NCBI GenBank assembly: GCA_017463245.1
Contig: JAFTPN010000049.1
Coordinates: forward strand, 1-64,000
DNA length: 64,000 bases
Direction of reading: 5' to 3'
Origin: Clostridia bacterium
GTDB taxonomy: Bacteria > Bacillota > Clostridia > Christensenellales > Aristaeellaceae
Below the pieces are notes generated by a model. That model ran no database searches. It saw nothing but the letters and a program-made list of their open reading frames with translations, and had not been told where the DNA came from. Shown here piece after piece: positions 50,187 to 59,281 of the stretch (position 1 is the stretch's first letter; every line of letters begins with the position of its first letter). Made by a program: the position numbers and the translations under genes.

Positions 50187-51929
50187 ATGAAGCAGCTCAT
50201 GCTGGGCAACGAAGCCGTTGCCCGCGGACTCTACGAAGCCGGATGTGCCTTTGTTTCCAGCTATCCCGGCACCCCCTCCACAGAGATCACCGAGGCCGTG
50301 GCCAAGTATCAGGAAGTGTATGCCGAGTGGGCGCCCAACGAGAAGGTGGCCATGGAATCTGCCTTTGGCGCGAGCCTGGCTGGCAAGCGCAGCTTCTGCG
50401 GCATGAAGCACGTTGGTCTCAACGTGGCCGCCGATCCCCTGTTCACCATCGGCTACACCGGCGTGAATGCGGGCATGGTCATTGGCGTGGCGGACGATGC
50501 AGGCATGCATTCCTCTCAGAACGAGCAGGACTCCCGCCACTACGCCCGTGCCTCCAAGATCCCCATGCTGGAGCCTTCCGACTCCGCCGAGGCACTCTGC
50601 TTCACCAAGCTGGCCTATGAGCTTTCCGAGCAGTTCGATACCCCTGTGCTGCTGAAGATGTGCACCCGCATCGCCCACTCCCAGTCCGTAGTGGAGACCG
50701 CCGACCGGGTGGAATGCTCCAAGCCCTACGAGAAGAACCCCCAGAAGTACATCATGATGCCCGGCAACGCCAAGCGCCGCCACCCCGTGGTGGAGGAGCG
50801 CACCAAGGCGCTTTCCGCCTGGGCTGAGACCGCCGAGATCAACCGCGTGGAAGAGGGCAGCGACCACAGCCGCGGCATCATCACCTCCTCCACCTCCTAT
50901 CAGTATGTGAAGGAAGTCTGCGGCGACAAATATCCCGTGCTGAAGCTGGGCATGATCTGGCCTCTGCCGGAGAAGAAGATCCGCGACTTTGCCGCCTCTG
51001 TGGACGAGCTGATCGTTGTGGAAGAGCTGGACAGCTTCATCGAGGCTCATTGTCTCTCCCTGGGGCTGAAGGTCAAGGGCAAGGACACCTTCCCCTGCAT
51101 TGACGAGTTCTCCCAGAACCTGGTGGCCGCCAAGCTGAACATCGCCAAGGACGAAGCCGGTGCCAAGGTGGCCGACATGATCCCCGCCCGTCCCCCGGTG
51201 ATGTGCGCTGGCTGCCCCCATCGCGGCCTGTTCTACACCCTGGCCAAAAACAAGATCACGGCTCTGGGCGACATCGGCTGCTACACCCTGGGTGCCGTGC
51301 CGCCCCTGGGGGCGCTGGACACCACCATCTGCATGGGCGCGTCCATTTCCGGCACTCATGGCTTCACCAAGGCTCTGCAGGGCGCTGCTGATGGCAAGAC
51401 TGTGGCGGTGATTGGTGATTCCACCTTCATGCACAGCGGCATCACAGGCCTGGTGAACGTGGCCTACAACGAGAGCAACGCCACCATCATCATCGTGGAT
51501 AATTCCATCACCGGCATGACCGGCCACCAGCAGAATCCCACCACGGGCTTCAACCTCAAGGGCGACCCCTGCACCAAGATCGACCTGGAGACCCTCTGCC
51601 GCGCCGTGGGCATCCGCCGGGTGCGGGTGGTGGATCCCTATGACCTGGCCGAAACGGAAGCCGCCATCAAGGAAGAGCTTGCCGCCCCCGAGGCCAGCGT
51701 GATCATCAGCCGCCGCCCCTGCGCCCTGCTGAAGTATGTCAAGCACAACAAGCCCGTGCGTGTGGAGAGCGACAAGTGCCGCTCCTGCAAGATGTGCATG
51801 AAGATCGGCTGCCCCGCCATCTTTATGAAGGACGGCAAGGCCACCATTGACAACACCCTGTGCACCGGCTGCGGCGTGTGCCAGCAGCTGTGCAAGTTCG
51901 ATGCCATCCAGGCCGCAAAGGAGGATTGA
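50187..51929 (+). CDS. iorA: indolepyruvate:ferredoxin oxidoreductase alpha subunit
   Basis: 580 residues. The N-half is a transketolase-pyrimidine-like domain (FVSSYPGTPSTEITEAVA). The C-half binds thiamine diphosphate: CAGCPHRGLFYTL, GDIGCYTLGAVPPLG, and GDSTFMHSGITGLVN...NSITGMTGHQQNP with the ThDP-Mg motif. Two [4Fe-4S] clusters close the protein (CRSCKMCMKIGC and CTGCGVCQQLC). With IorB it converts arylpyruvates to arylacetyl-CoA plus CO2, reducing ferredoxin, and is reversible. AAGGAGG precedes the ATG. Confidence 0.97.
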   Translation: MKQLMLGNEAVARGLYEAGCAFVSSYPGTPSTEITEAVAKYQEVYAEWAPNEKVAMESAFGASLAGKRSFCGMKHVGLNVAADPLFTIGYTGVNAGMVIGVADDAGMHSSQNEQDSRHYARASKIPMLEPSDSAEALCFTKLAYELSEQFDTPVLLKMCTRIAHSQSVVETADRVECSKPYEKNPQKYIMMPGNAKRRHPVVEERTKALSAWAETAEINRVEEGSDHSRGIITSSTSYQYVKEVCGDKYPVLKLGMIWPLPEKKIRDFAASVDELIVVEELDSFIEAHCLSLGLKVKGKDTFPCIDEFSQNLVAAKLNIAKDEAGAKVADMIPARPPVMCAGCPHRGLFYTLAKNKITALGDIGCYTLGAVPPLGALDTTICMGASISGTHGFTKALQGAADGKTVAVIGDSTFMHSGITGLVNVAYNESNATIIIVDNSITGMTGHQQNPTTGFNLKGDPCTKIDLETLCRAVGIRRVRVVDPYDLAETEAAIKEELAAPEASVIISRRPCALLKYVKHNKPVRVESDKCRSCKMCMKIGCPAIFMKDGKATIDNTLCTGCGVCQQLCKFDAIQAAKED

Positions 51930-51931
51930 CC

Positions 51932-52504
51932 ATGCAGACGAAAAACATCATGATCGTGGGCGTGGGCGGCCAGGGCAGCCTGCTGGCCTCCAAGCTGCTG
52001 GGACGGCTGCTGCTCACCAAGGGCTATGACATCAAGGTTTCCGAAGTCCATGGCATGAGCCAGCGCGGCGGCAGCGTGGTGACCTACGTCCGCTTCGGCG
52101 ACAAGGTCTACTCCCCCGTCATCGATAAGGGCGAGGCGGACTACATCGTCTCCTTTGAGCTGCTGGAAGCCGCCCGCTGGACGGAATACCTGCGCAAGGA
52201 TGGCAAGATCGTCACCAACACCCAGCAGATCAACCCCATGCCCGTCATCACCGGCGCTGCGGAATACCCCGCCGACCTGGTTGAAAAGATGCAGGCAGAG
52301 GGCATCCAGGTGGACGCCTTCAACGCCCTGAAGCTGGCCGAGGAAGCAGGCAGCGCCAAGGCGGTGAACATCGTTTTGATGGGACATCTCTCCCGCAATT
52401 TCGATTTCACCCTGGACGAGTGGCTGGAGGCCATCGAAAAGTCCGTGCCTGCCAAGTTCCTGGAGCTTAACAAAAAGGCTTTTGTTCTCGGAAGAGAAGC
52501 GTAA
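51932..52504 (+). CDS. iorB: indolepyruvate:ferredoxin oxidoreductase beta subunit
   Basis: 190 residues, the 2-oxoacid:acceptor oxidoreductase gamma-type domain. MIVGVGGQGSLLASKLLG begins the CoA/ferredoxin-facing domain; VSEVHGMSQRGGSVVTYVRFG is the family signature. It starts two bases after iorA with AAGGAGG overlapping the iorA stop. It completes the IOR complex. Confidence 0.96.
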   Translation: MQTKNIMIVGVGGQGSLLASKLLGRLLLTKGYDIKVSEVHGMSQRGGSVVTYVRFGDKVYSPVIDKGEADYIVSFELLEAARWTEYLRKDGKIVTNTQQINPMPVITGAAEYPADLVEKMQAEGIQVDAFNALKLAEEAGSAKAVNIVLMGHLSRNFDFTLDEWLEAIEKSVPAKFLELNKKAFVLGREA

Positions 52505-52537
52505 TAAATCTACCATATTAGAAGGAGGGACTGACCC

Positions 52538-53836
52538 ATGCCAAACTACTATCAGCCTGAGATCGAAACCGCGTCCCGCGAGCAGATTCTGGCCTGGCAG
52601 AACGAGCGTCTTGTCAAGCAGGTGAAGCACGTGTGGGACAACGTCCCCTACTACCGTCAGAAGATGGAAGAAAAGGGTGTCACCCCCGACGACATCAAGT
52701 CCGTGGACGACCTACACAAGCTGCCCTTCCTCACCAAGGATGACCTGCGTGATGCCTATCCCTACGGCCTGATGGGCAAGCCCCTTTCCGAGTGCGTGCG
52801 CATCCAGTCCACCTCCGGCACCACCGGCCGCCGCGTGGTGGCCTTCTACACCCAGCATGATATCGACCTGTGGGAGGACTGCTGCGCCCGCGCCATCGTG
52901 GCCGCAGGCGGCACCAAGGACGATGTGTGCCACGTCAGCTACGGCTACGGCCTGTTCACCGGCGGCCCCGGCCTGAACGGCGGCTCCCACAAGGTGGGCT
53001 GCCTCACCCTGCCCATGTCCTCCGGCAACACCGAGCGCCAGCTCCAGTTCATGACCGACCTGGGCTCCACCATCCTGTGCTGCACCCCCTCCTACGCCGC
53101 CTATCTGGCCGAGTCCATCCATGAGATGGGCCTGCGGGACAAGATCAAGCTCAAGGCTGGTATCTTCGGTGCCGAGGCGTGGAGCGAGGAAATGCGCCAC
53201 GATATCGAGCAGAAGCTGGGCATCAAGGCCTACGATATCTACGGCCTCACGGAGACCTCCGGCCCCGGTGTCTCCTACGAATGCTCCGAGCAGACCGGTA
53301 TGCACATCAACGAGGATCACTTCATTGCCGAGATCATCGACCCCGAAACCGGCGAAGTGCTGCCCGAAGGCTCCAAGGGCGAACTGGTCTTCACCTCCAT
53401 CACCAAGGAAGCCTTCCCCCTGCTGCGCTACCGCACCCGCGACATCTGCGTGCTGACCCGCAAGCCCTGCTCCTGCGGCCGCACCCATGTGAAGATGTCC
53501 AAGCCCATGGGCCGCAGCGACGATATGCTCATCATCAAGGGCGTCAACGTCTTCCCCTCCCAGATCGAGACCGTGCTGCTGGAGCAGGGCTACCCGGCCA
53601 ACTACCAGATCATCGTTGACCGCGTGAACCACTCCGATACCCTGGAGGTCATGGTGGAAATGGCGCCCGACAAGTTTTCCGACTCCCTGGCCGACATCGC
53701 CGAGCAGGAGAAGAAGCTGGTCAACGCCCTCAAGACCATGCTGGGCATCTACGCCAAGGTGCGCATCGTGTCCCCCAAGAGCATCACCCGCTCCGAGGGC
53801 AAGGCCGTGCGCGTCATCGACAAGCGCAAGATTTAA
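52538..53836 (+). CDS. paaK: phenylacetate-CoA ligase
   Basis: 432 residues, usual for PaaK. The phosphate loop is STSGTTGRRVVAFYT and the adenine motif IYGLTETSGPGVSYEC. The C-terminal subdomain has GRSDDMLIIKGVNVFPSQIE and a catalytic Lys region SEGKAVRVIDKR. It activates phenylacetate or related arylacetates to CoA esters, the same products IOR makes or uses. AGGAGG precedes the ATG. Confidence 0.95.
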   Translation: MPNYYQPEIETASREQILAWQNERLVKQVKHVWDNVPYYRQKMEEKGVTPDDIKSVDDLHKLPFLTKDDLRDAYPYGLMGKPLSECVRIQSTSGTTGRRVVAFYTQHDIDLWEDCCARAIVAAGGTKDDVCHVSYGYGLFTGGPGLNGGSHKVGCLTLPMSSGNTERQLQFMTDLGSTILCCTPSYAAYLAESIHEMGLRDKIKLKAGIFGAEAWSEEMRHDIEQKLGIKAYDIYGLTETSGPGVSYECSEQTGMHINEDHFIAEIIDPETGEVLPEGSKGELVFTSITKEAFPLLRYRTRDICVLTRKPCSCGRTHVKMSKPMGRSDDMLIIKGVNVFPSQIETVLLEQGYPANYQIIVDRVNHSDTLEVMVEMAPDKFSDSLADIAEQEKKLVNALKTMLGIYAKVRIVSPKSITRSEGKAVRVIDKRKI

Positions 53837-53848
53837 GGAGGCGACAAC

Positions 53849-54280
53849 ATGAGCGTTCATCAGATCTCTGTTTTCCTGGAAAACCGTGCCGGTCAGCTGG
53901 CGCAGATCACCCGCCTCCTGGCTGACAATGCCATCAATATGCGCGCCATCAACATCGCCGAAACCAAGGACTACGGCGTGCTGCGCCTCATCGTTGACGA
54001 CAGCGAAAAGGCCACCGGCGTGCTGCTTGGCGCTGGCTGCATCCTGAACATGACCCCCGTTACCGTGGTGGTCGTTCCCGACGAGGCCGGCGGCCTGGCC
54101 AATGTGCTGGACGTGCTGGCGGAAGGCAATATCGACGTGGACTATATGTACTCCATGTTCCCCCACGCCGACGGCAAGGCCTGCATGGTCTTCCGCCTCA
54201 AGGACGAAAACGCCTTCGTCTCCCGCCTCACCGCCCACGGCCTCCACGTCGCCACCAAGGCCGAGCTGGGTCTGAAGTAA
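53849..54280 (+). CDS. tandem ACT-domain protein
   Basis: 143 residues with two ACT folds: VHQISVFLENRAGQLAQITRLL and, after residue 70, VVVVPDEAGGLANVLDVLAEGNIDVDYMYSMF. ACT domains bind amino acids; stand-alone tandem ACT proteins often follow paaK/ior genes in anaerobes. It is probably a sensor of aromatic amino acids for this pathway. AAGGAGG precedes the ATG. Confidence 0.93.
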   Translation: MSVHQISVFLENRAGQLAQITRLLADNAINMRAINIAETKDYGVLRLIVDDSEKATGVLLGAGCILNMTPVTVVVVPDEAGGLANVLDVLAEGNIDVDYMYSMFPHADGKACMVFRLKDENAFVSRLTAHGLHVATKAELGLK

Positions 54281-54606
54281 CCAGAGGCTCTGCCTCTGGA
54301 CTCCGCCCAAGGGCTCTGCCCTTGGGAATCCCGGTCAGGGCTCTGCCCTGACAACCCGCGAAGGGTCTTCGACCCTTTCGAAACCCACTTTCAGTTGTTG
54401 GAAGTGGGTTTTCTCTTTGCAGGGGTCACGGCGCGAATACGGTCGCGCCGCGACGCGAGAATTGTTTGGCTGCGCACACCAAAAGCCTCCCTCCCCGAGG
54501 GAGGTGGCAGCCGCTTGCGGCTGACGGAAGGAGTGGTTCTGCCGCACACCCCAACGCTGCCCTTTTCCTCGCATCCGTAGGGGCGATCTGTGATCGCCCG
54601 CCACCC
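54281..54606. repeat. composite modular repeat, copy 2
   Basis: Same parts as 38771-39140. Order of hairpins here: CCAGAGGCTCTGCCTCTGG, CCAAGGGCTCTGCCCTTGG, CAGGGCTCTGCCCTG, GAAGGGTCTTCGACCCTTTC. Then AACCCACTT...AAGTGGGTTTTCTCTTT, which is a usable terminator for the ior operon, the CAGGGGTCACGGCGC core, CCTCCCTCCCCGAGGGAGG-GCAGCCGCTTGCGGCTG and GTAGGGGCGATCTGTGATCGCCCGC. The second and third hairpins are exchanged relative to copy 1. Confidence 0.85.
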
Positions 54607-54652
54607 GCAAACAAAAGCTTTCCAACTCCCCATGGTGGTTTTCGGCCATATG

Positions 54653-54679
54653 TGCTATAATATGTGTACACATATGTGT
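54653..54679 (+). promoter_or_regulatory. extended -10 promoter with overlapping palindrome ahead of LysR gene
   Basis: TGCTATAAT (54653-54661) is an extended -10. TATGTGTACACATA (54661-54674) and ACACATATGTGT (54668-54679) are overlapping perfect palindromes across the expected transcription start, a fitting site for autoregulation. Confidence 0.65.
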
Positions 54680-54698
54680 AACTGGGAGGGGATCGGGC

Positions 54699-55619
54699 TT
54701 GAACATCATGCACATGAAATACGCCTGCGAGGTGGCACGAACCGGCTCGCTGAGCAAGGCCTCGGAGAAGCTGTTCGTTGCTGTGCCGAACCTGAGCCGC
54801 AGCATCAAGGAGCTGGAGACCGACCTGGGCATCACCATTTTCGACAGAACGGTGAAGGGCATGCGGCTCACCGCCCAGGGCGAGGAGTTCATGGCCTATG
54901 CCAAGCGCATCCTCAGCCAGATCGACGAGGTGGAGCAGCTCTACCGCGGCACCCTGGCACAGAAGCAGCACTTCTCCATTTCCGTCCCCCGCTCCAGCTA
55001 CATTGCCGAGGCCTTTGTGGAGTTTTCCAACACGATCTCCGATGGCGATGCCGAGCTGTTTTACAAGGAGACCAACTCCCAGCGCACCATCAAAAACATT
55101 CTGGAAAACGACTACAAGCTGGGCATTCTGCGCTATGCGGAATCCTACGATGTGTATTTCAAATCCCTGCTGGATGAAAAAAACCTGCACTACGAGCTGG
55201 TCACCGAGTTCACCTATCGCCCGGTGATGAGCATCCACCATCCTTTGGCGCAGGCTGATCAGGTCACCTTCGACGACCTGGCGCCTTTTATCGAGGTTGC
55301 CCATGCCGATCCCTATGTGCCTTCGCTGCCCCTTTCCAAGGTGGTCAAGGACGAACTGCCCGACAATGTGCGCCGCCGCATTTTCGTGTACGAACGCGCC
55401 AGCCAGTTCGAGCTGCTCAGCCGCAACTCGCAAACCTTCATGTGGGTCTCCCCCATCCCGCAGAACCTGCTGGATCGCTACCAGCTGGTGGAAAAGCCCT
55501 GTGCCGACAACACCCGCCGCTACCGCGATGTGCTGATCTACCGCAAGAATTACCGCCTCACGGAGATGGATCAGCAGTTCATCACCGCCCTGTGCCAGAC
55601 CAAGCGAAAATACCTCTAA
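54699..55619 (+). CDS. LysR-family transcriptional regulator
   Basis: 306 residues. The winged helix-turn-helix is MKYACEVARTGSLSKASEKLFVAVPNLSRSIKELE, followed by the linker helix and a substrate-binding domain. The start is a TTG at 54699 with GGGAGGGG seven bases upstream; an ATG three codons later is the alternative. It lies directly downstream of the ior/paaK operon and upstream of adhE, so it may control either. Shared TGTACA boxes favour the ior/paaK operon. Confidence 0.9.
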   Translation: MNIMHMKYACEVARTGSLSKASEKLFVAVPNLSRSIKELETDLGITIFDRTVKGMRLTAQGEEFMAYAKRILSQIDEVEQLYRGTLAQKQHFSISVPRSSYIAEAFVEFSNTISDGDAELFYKETNSQRTIKNILENDYKLGILRYAESYDVYFKSLLDEKNLHYELVTEFTYRPVMSIHHPLAQADQVTFDDLAPFIEVAHADPYVPSLPLSKVVKDELPDNVRRRIFVYERASQFELLSRNSQTFMWVSPIPQNLLDRYQLVEKPCADNTRRYRDVLIYRKNYRLTEMDQQFITALCQTKRKYL

Positions 55620-55628
55620 GCGCTCCAT

Positions 55629-55657
55629 GCCGCCCCATCGAAAGGGCGGCTCTTTTT
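55629..55657 (+). terminator. terminator of LysR gene
   Basis: GCCGCCC / GGGCGGC stem followed by TCTTTTTCTG. Confidence 0.85.
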
Positions 55658-55716
55658 CTGTTATCATTTTTGATAAGACGTATAAACATTTTGATTATTT
55701 TCAAATAACGACCTTT

Positions 55717-55734
55717 TTGTTAAACTTTTAACGA
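55717..55734 (+). promoter_or_regulatory. Rex-type operator upstream of adhE
   Basis: TTGTTAA-ACTT-TTAACGA matches the Rex consensus TTGTTAANNNNTTAACAA at all but one fixed position. Rex represses NADH-consuming fermentation genes until NADH/NAD+ rises. A separate small palindrome, TTATCA-TTTT-TGATAA, lies at 55661-55676. Confidence 0.8.
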
Positions 55735-55785
55735 GCCAAGGATGAAAGGCTCCCACGCAAAGTCCAGAACAGGAGGACATAACCG

Positions 55786-58488
55786 ATGAATGAACAGAAT
55801 CGCATCGTGATCGACAGTGTAGACAAGCTGCTTGCTGCCATGGCCAAGACCCGCAAGGCGCAGCAGATTTTCGCCACCTACACCCAGGAGCAGGTGGACA
55901 AGATTTTCCTGGCGGCCGCTTCTGCCGCCAACAAGGCTCGCATCTCCCTGGCCAAGATGGCCGTGGCCGAGACCGGCATGGGCGTTGTGGAAGACAAGGT
56001 GATCAAGAACAACTACGCCGCTGAGTACATTTATAACGCCTACAAGAACACCAAGACCTGCGGTGTGATCGAAGAGGACAAGGCCTTTGGCGTGAAGAAG
56101 ATCGCCGAACCCATCGGCGTCATCGCCGCGGTGATCCCCACCACCAACCCCACCTCCACCGCCATCTTCAAGTGCCTCCTGGCGCTGAAGACCCGCAACG
56201 CCATCATCATCAGCCCCCATCCCCGCGCCAAGGGCTGCACCATGGCCGCTGCCAAGCTGATCCTGGATGCCGCCGTGGCCGCTGGCGCACCCGAGGGCAT
56301 CATCGACTGGATCGACGTTCCCTCCCTGGAAATGACCAACACCGTGATGAAGGAGAGCGACATCATCCTGGCCACCGGTGGCCCCGGCATGGTGAAGGCC
56401 GCTTATTCCTCCGGCAAGCCTGCCCTGGGCGTTGGCGCTGGTAACACCCCCGCCATCATCGACGATACCGCCGATGTGCTGCTGGCCGTCTCTTCCATCA
56501 TCCACTCCAAGACCTTCGATAACGGCATGATCTGCGCCTCCGAGCAGAGCGTGATCGTGATGGAGAGCATCTACGAGGCCGTGAAGGCCGAGTTCGCTGC
56601 CCGCGGCTGCTACTTCCTCAACCCCGACGAGACCGAGAAGGTGCGCAAGACCATCATCATCAACGGTGGCCTGAACGCCAAGATCGTTGGCCAGAAGGCC
56701 GCCAAGATCGCCGAGCTGGCTGGCGTGACTGTGCCCGCTGGCACCAAGATCCTCATCGGCGAGGTGGACAGCGTGGAGCTGAGCGAAGAGTTCGCCCACG
56801 AAAAGCTCTCCCCCGTGCTGGCCATGTACAAGGCTGCCTCCTTCGAGGATGCCCTGGCCAAGGCTGAACAGCTGGTGGCGGACGGCGGCTACGGCCACAC
56901 CTCCTCCATCTACCTCAACGAGACCACCGAGGCCGACAAGCTGGCGCAGTTTGCCGCCCGCATGAAGACCTGCCGCATCCTGGTGAACACCCCCTCCTCC
57001 CACGGCGGCATCGGCGATCTGTATAACTTCAAGCTGGCTCCCTCCCTCACGCTGGGCTGCGGCTCCTGGGGCGGCAACTCCGTCTCTGAAAACGTGGGCG
57101 TGAAGCACCTGCTGAACATCAAGACCGTGGCCGAAAGAAGGGAGAATATGCTCTGGTTCCGCACCCCTGAAAAGGTATATATCAAGAAGGGCTGCCTGCC
57201 CGTGGCTCTGGATGAACTCAAGTCCGTCATGGGCAAGAAGAAGGCCTTCATCGTCACCGATAATTTCCTGTATCAGAATGGCTACACCAAGCCCGTGACC
57301 GATAAGCTGGACGAGATGGGCATTGCCCACACCACCTTCTTCGACGTGCAGCCCGATCCCACCCTGGCCAACGCCAAGGCCGGTGCTGCCCAGATGGCGG
57401 TCTTCCAGCCTGATACCATCATCGCCCTGGGCGGCGGCTCCGCCATGGACGCAGCCAAGATCATGTGGGTGCTCTACGAGCATCCCGAAGCTGACTTCAT
57501 GGACATGGCCATGCGCTTCATCGACATCCGCAAGCGTGTGTACACCTTCCCCAAGATGGGCGAGAAAGCCTACTTCATCGCCATCCCCACCTCCGCCGGC
57601 ACCGGCTCCGAGGTGACCCCCTTCGCCGTGATCACCGACGAAAAGACCGGCGTGAAGTATCCCCTGGCCGACTATGAGCTGCTGCCCAACATGGCCATCA
57701 TCGATACGGACTTCCACATGTCCGCGCCCAAGGGACTGACGGCCGCCTCCGGTATCGACGCTGTGACCCACGCCGTGGAAGCCTACGCCGCCATGCTGGC
57801 CACCGACTACACCGACGGCCTGGCGCTGAAGGCCCTGAAGACCATCTTCCAGTACCTGCCCCGCGCCTATGAGAACGGCCAGACCGACGTGGAAGCCCGC
57901 GAGAAGATGGCCAACGCCGCCACCATGGCCGGTATGGCCTTCGCCAATGCCTTCCTGGGCGTGTGCCACTCCATGGCGCACAAGCTGGGCGCCTTCCATC
58001 ACCTGCCCCACGGCGTGGCCAACGCCCTGATGATCGAAGAGGTGCTGCGCTTCAACGCCAGCGAGGCGCCCGCCAAGATGGGCACCTTCTCCCAGTACGA
58101 TCATCCCCACACCCTGGCGCGCTACGCCGAGATCGCCGACTACCTGGGCATCAAGGGCGACATCGACGAGCAGAAGCTGGAAGGACTTATTGCCGCCATC
58201 AACGAATTGAAGCATAAGGTGGGCATCAAGGACACCATCGCCGAGTACGGCATCAGCGAGGAAGCCTTTATGGCCAACCTGGACGAGATGGTGGAGCAGG
58301 CCTTCGACGATCAGTGCACCGGCGCCAACCCCCGCTATCCCCTGATGAGCGAGATCCGTCAGATGTACCTGAACGCCTTCTACGGCAAGCACTTTGAGGA
58401 GCAGGCCATGCCCACCGAAAAGGATCTGCCCGTGAAGGACACCACCGATACCATCAAGGCTGTTTACAGCAAGGGCCGCAAGGCGTAA
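55786..58488 (+). CDS. adhE: bifunctional acetaldehyde-CoA/alcohol dehydrogenase
   Basis: 900 residues. The N-terminal aldehyde dehydrogenase keeps its catalytic Cys in FDNGMICASEQSVIV and the CoA/NAD region IPTTNPTSTAIFK. The C-terminal iron alcohol dehydrogenase has GGGSAMDAAKIMW, PTSAGTGSEVTPFAVI and the metal histidines in CHSMAHKLGAFHHLPHGVAN. It reduces acetyl-CoA to ethanol with two NADH and forms spirosomes in relatives. AGGAGG precedes the ATG. First gene of an operon that continues into hydrogenases. Confidence 0.98.
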   Translation: MNEQNRIVIDSVDKLLAAMAKTRKAQQIFATYTQEQVDKIFLAAASAANKARISLAKMAVAETGMGVVEDKVIKNNYAAEYIYNAYKNTKTCGVIEEDKAFGVKKIAEPIGVIAAVIPTTNPTSTAIFKCLLALKTRNAIIISPHPRAKGCTMAAAKLILDAAVAAGAPEGIIDWIDVPSLEMTNTVMKESDIILATGGPGMVKAAYSSGKPALGVGAGNTPAIIDDTADVLLAVSSIIHSKTFDNGMICASEQSVIVMESIYEAVKAEFAARGCYFLNPDETEKVRKTIIINGGLNAKIVGQKAAKIAELAGVTVPAGTKILIGEVDSVELSEEFAHEKLSPVLAMYKAASFEDALAKAEQLVADGGYGHTSSIYLNETTEADKLAQFAARMKTCRILVNTPSSHGGIGDLYNFKLAPSLTLGCGSWGGNSVSENVGVKHLLNIKTVAERRENMLWFRTPEKVYIKKGCLPVALDELKSVMGKKKAFIVTDNFLYQNGYTKPVTDKLDEMGIAHTTFFDVQPDPTLANAKAGAAQMAVFQPDTIIALGGGSAMDAAKIMWVLYEHPEADFMDMAMRFIDIRKRVYTFPKMGEKAYFIAIPTSAGTGSEVTPFAVITDEKTGVKYPLADYELLPNMAIIDTDFHMSAPKGLTAASGIDAVTHAVEAYAAMLATDYTDGLALKALKTIFQYLPRAYENGQTDVEAREKMANAATMAGMAFANAFLGVCHSMAHKLGAFHHLPHGVANALMIEEVLRFNASEAPAKMGTFSQYDHPHTLARYAEIADYLGIKGDIDEQKLEGLIAAINELKHKVGIKDTIAEYGISEEAFMANLDEMVEQAFDDQCTGANPRYPLMSEIRQMYLNAFYGKHFEEQAMPTEKDLPVKDTTDTIKAVYSKGRKA

Positions 58489-58504
58489 TAAGGAGGAAAC
58501 GGAT

Positions 58505-59260
58505 ATGAAGCTGGATCGTGTCATCGCCCTGCGCAACAAAAAGACCATTTACCGCGACGGCGACAAGTGTGTTAAGGTATTCGACGCTGAATACTCCAAG
58601 GCCGATGTGCTCAACGAGGCGCTGAACCAGGCCCGCATCGAGGAGACCGGCCTGAACATTCCCCGCGTGTTAGAAGTTACTATGGTAGAAGGAAAATGGG
58701 CTATCGTCTCCGAATATATTAAGGGAAAGACCCTCGCCCAGCTGATGCAGGAGGACGAGGAAGGCGAGCGTCAGGACGAATATCTGGAGCTGCTGGTGGA
58801 TCTGCAATTGGAAATGCACAGCAAGACCTGCCCCATGCTGAACAAGCTGAAGGACAAGATGAACCGCAAGATCAGCCAGACGGAGCTTGACGCCACCACC
58901 CGTTACGACCTGCACACCCGTCTGGAAGGCATGCCCAAGCACAACAAGGTGTGCCATGGCGACTTCAACCCCTCCAACATCATCATCGCCGAGGATGGCA
59001 CCCCCTACGTTCTGGACTGGTCCCATGCCACCCAGGGCAACGCCTCGGCCGATGCCGCCCGCACCTACCTGCTTTTCTGCCTCTCCGGCGACAAAGAATT
59101 GGCAAAGAAATATCTGAACCTGTTCTGCAAGAAGAGCGACACCGCCATGCAGTATGTGCAGAAGTGGATGCCCATCGTGGCTGCCAGCCAGTCCGTGAAG
59201 GGCAATGCCGACGAGCGGGAATTCCTGCTGAGCTGGGTCAACGTTGTGGATTATCAGTAA
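58505..59260 (+). CDS. APH/choline-kinase-like phosphotransferase
   Basis: 251 residues. The catalytic loop is CHGDFNPSNIIIAEDG and the metal Asp lies in YVLDWSHATQGNASADAART. The N-lobe has a Lys in KCVKVFDAEYSK and a Glu in VSEYIKGKTLAQLM, so the kinase looks active. Related enzymes phosphorylate choline, sugars, homoserine or aminoglycosides. Its place between adhE and hydrogenase genes, with AGGAGG and 16-bp spacing, is unusual. Substrate unknown; nothing suggests antibiotic resistance. Confidence 0.82.
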   Translation: MKLDRVIALRNKKTIYRDGDKCVKVFDAEYSKADVLNEALNQARIEETGLNIPRVLEVTMVEGKWAIVSEYIKGKTLAQLMQEDEEGERQDEYLELLVDLQLEMHSKTCPMLNKLKDKMNRKISQTELDATTRYDLHTRLEGMPKHNKVCHGDFNPSNIIIAEDGTPYVLDWSHATQGNASADAARTYLLFCLSGDKELAKKYLNLFCKKSDTAMQYVQKWMPIVAASQSVKGNADEREFLLSWVNVVDYQ

Positions 59261-59281
59261 TCACAAAAGGAGACGACCATC

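Noticed and set aside
48906..51746. A 946-codon open frame antisense to the symporter and iorA
   Set aside because: It spans two well-identified genes, is extremely Gly/His-rich and has no domain; it arises from codon bias.
55720..58548. A 942-codon open frame antisense to adhE
   Set aside because: Shadow of adhE with repetitive Gly/His composition and no credible product.
58505..59260. Aminoglycoside resistance gene
   Set aside because: Only the general APH fold is visible; the setting is a fermentation operon and no resistance-specific motif can be claimed.
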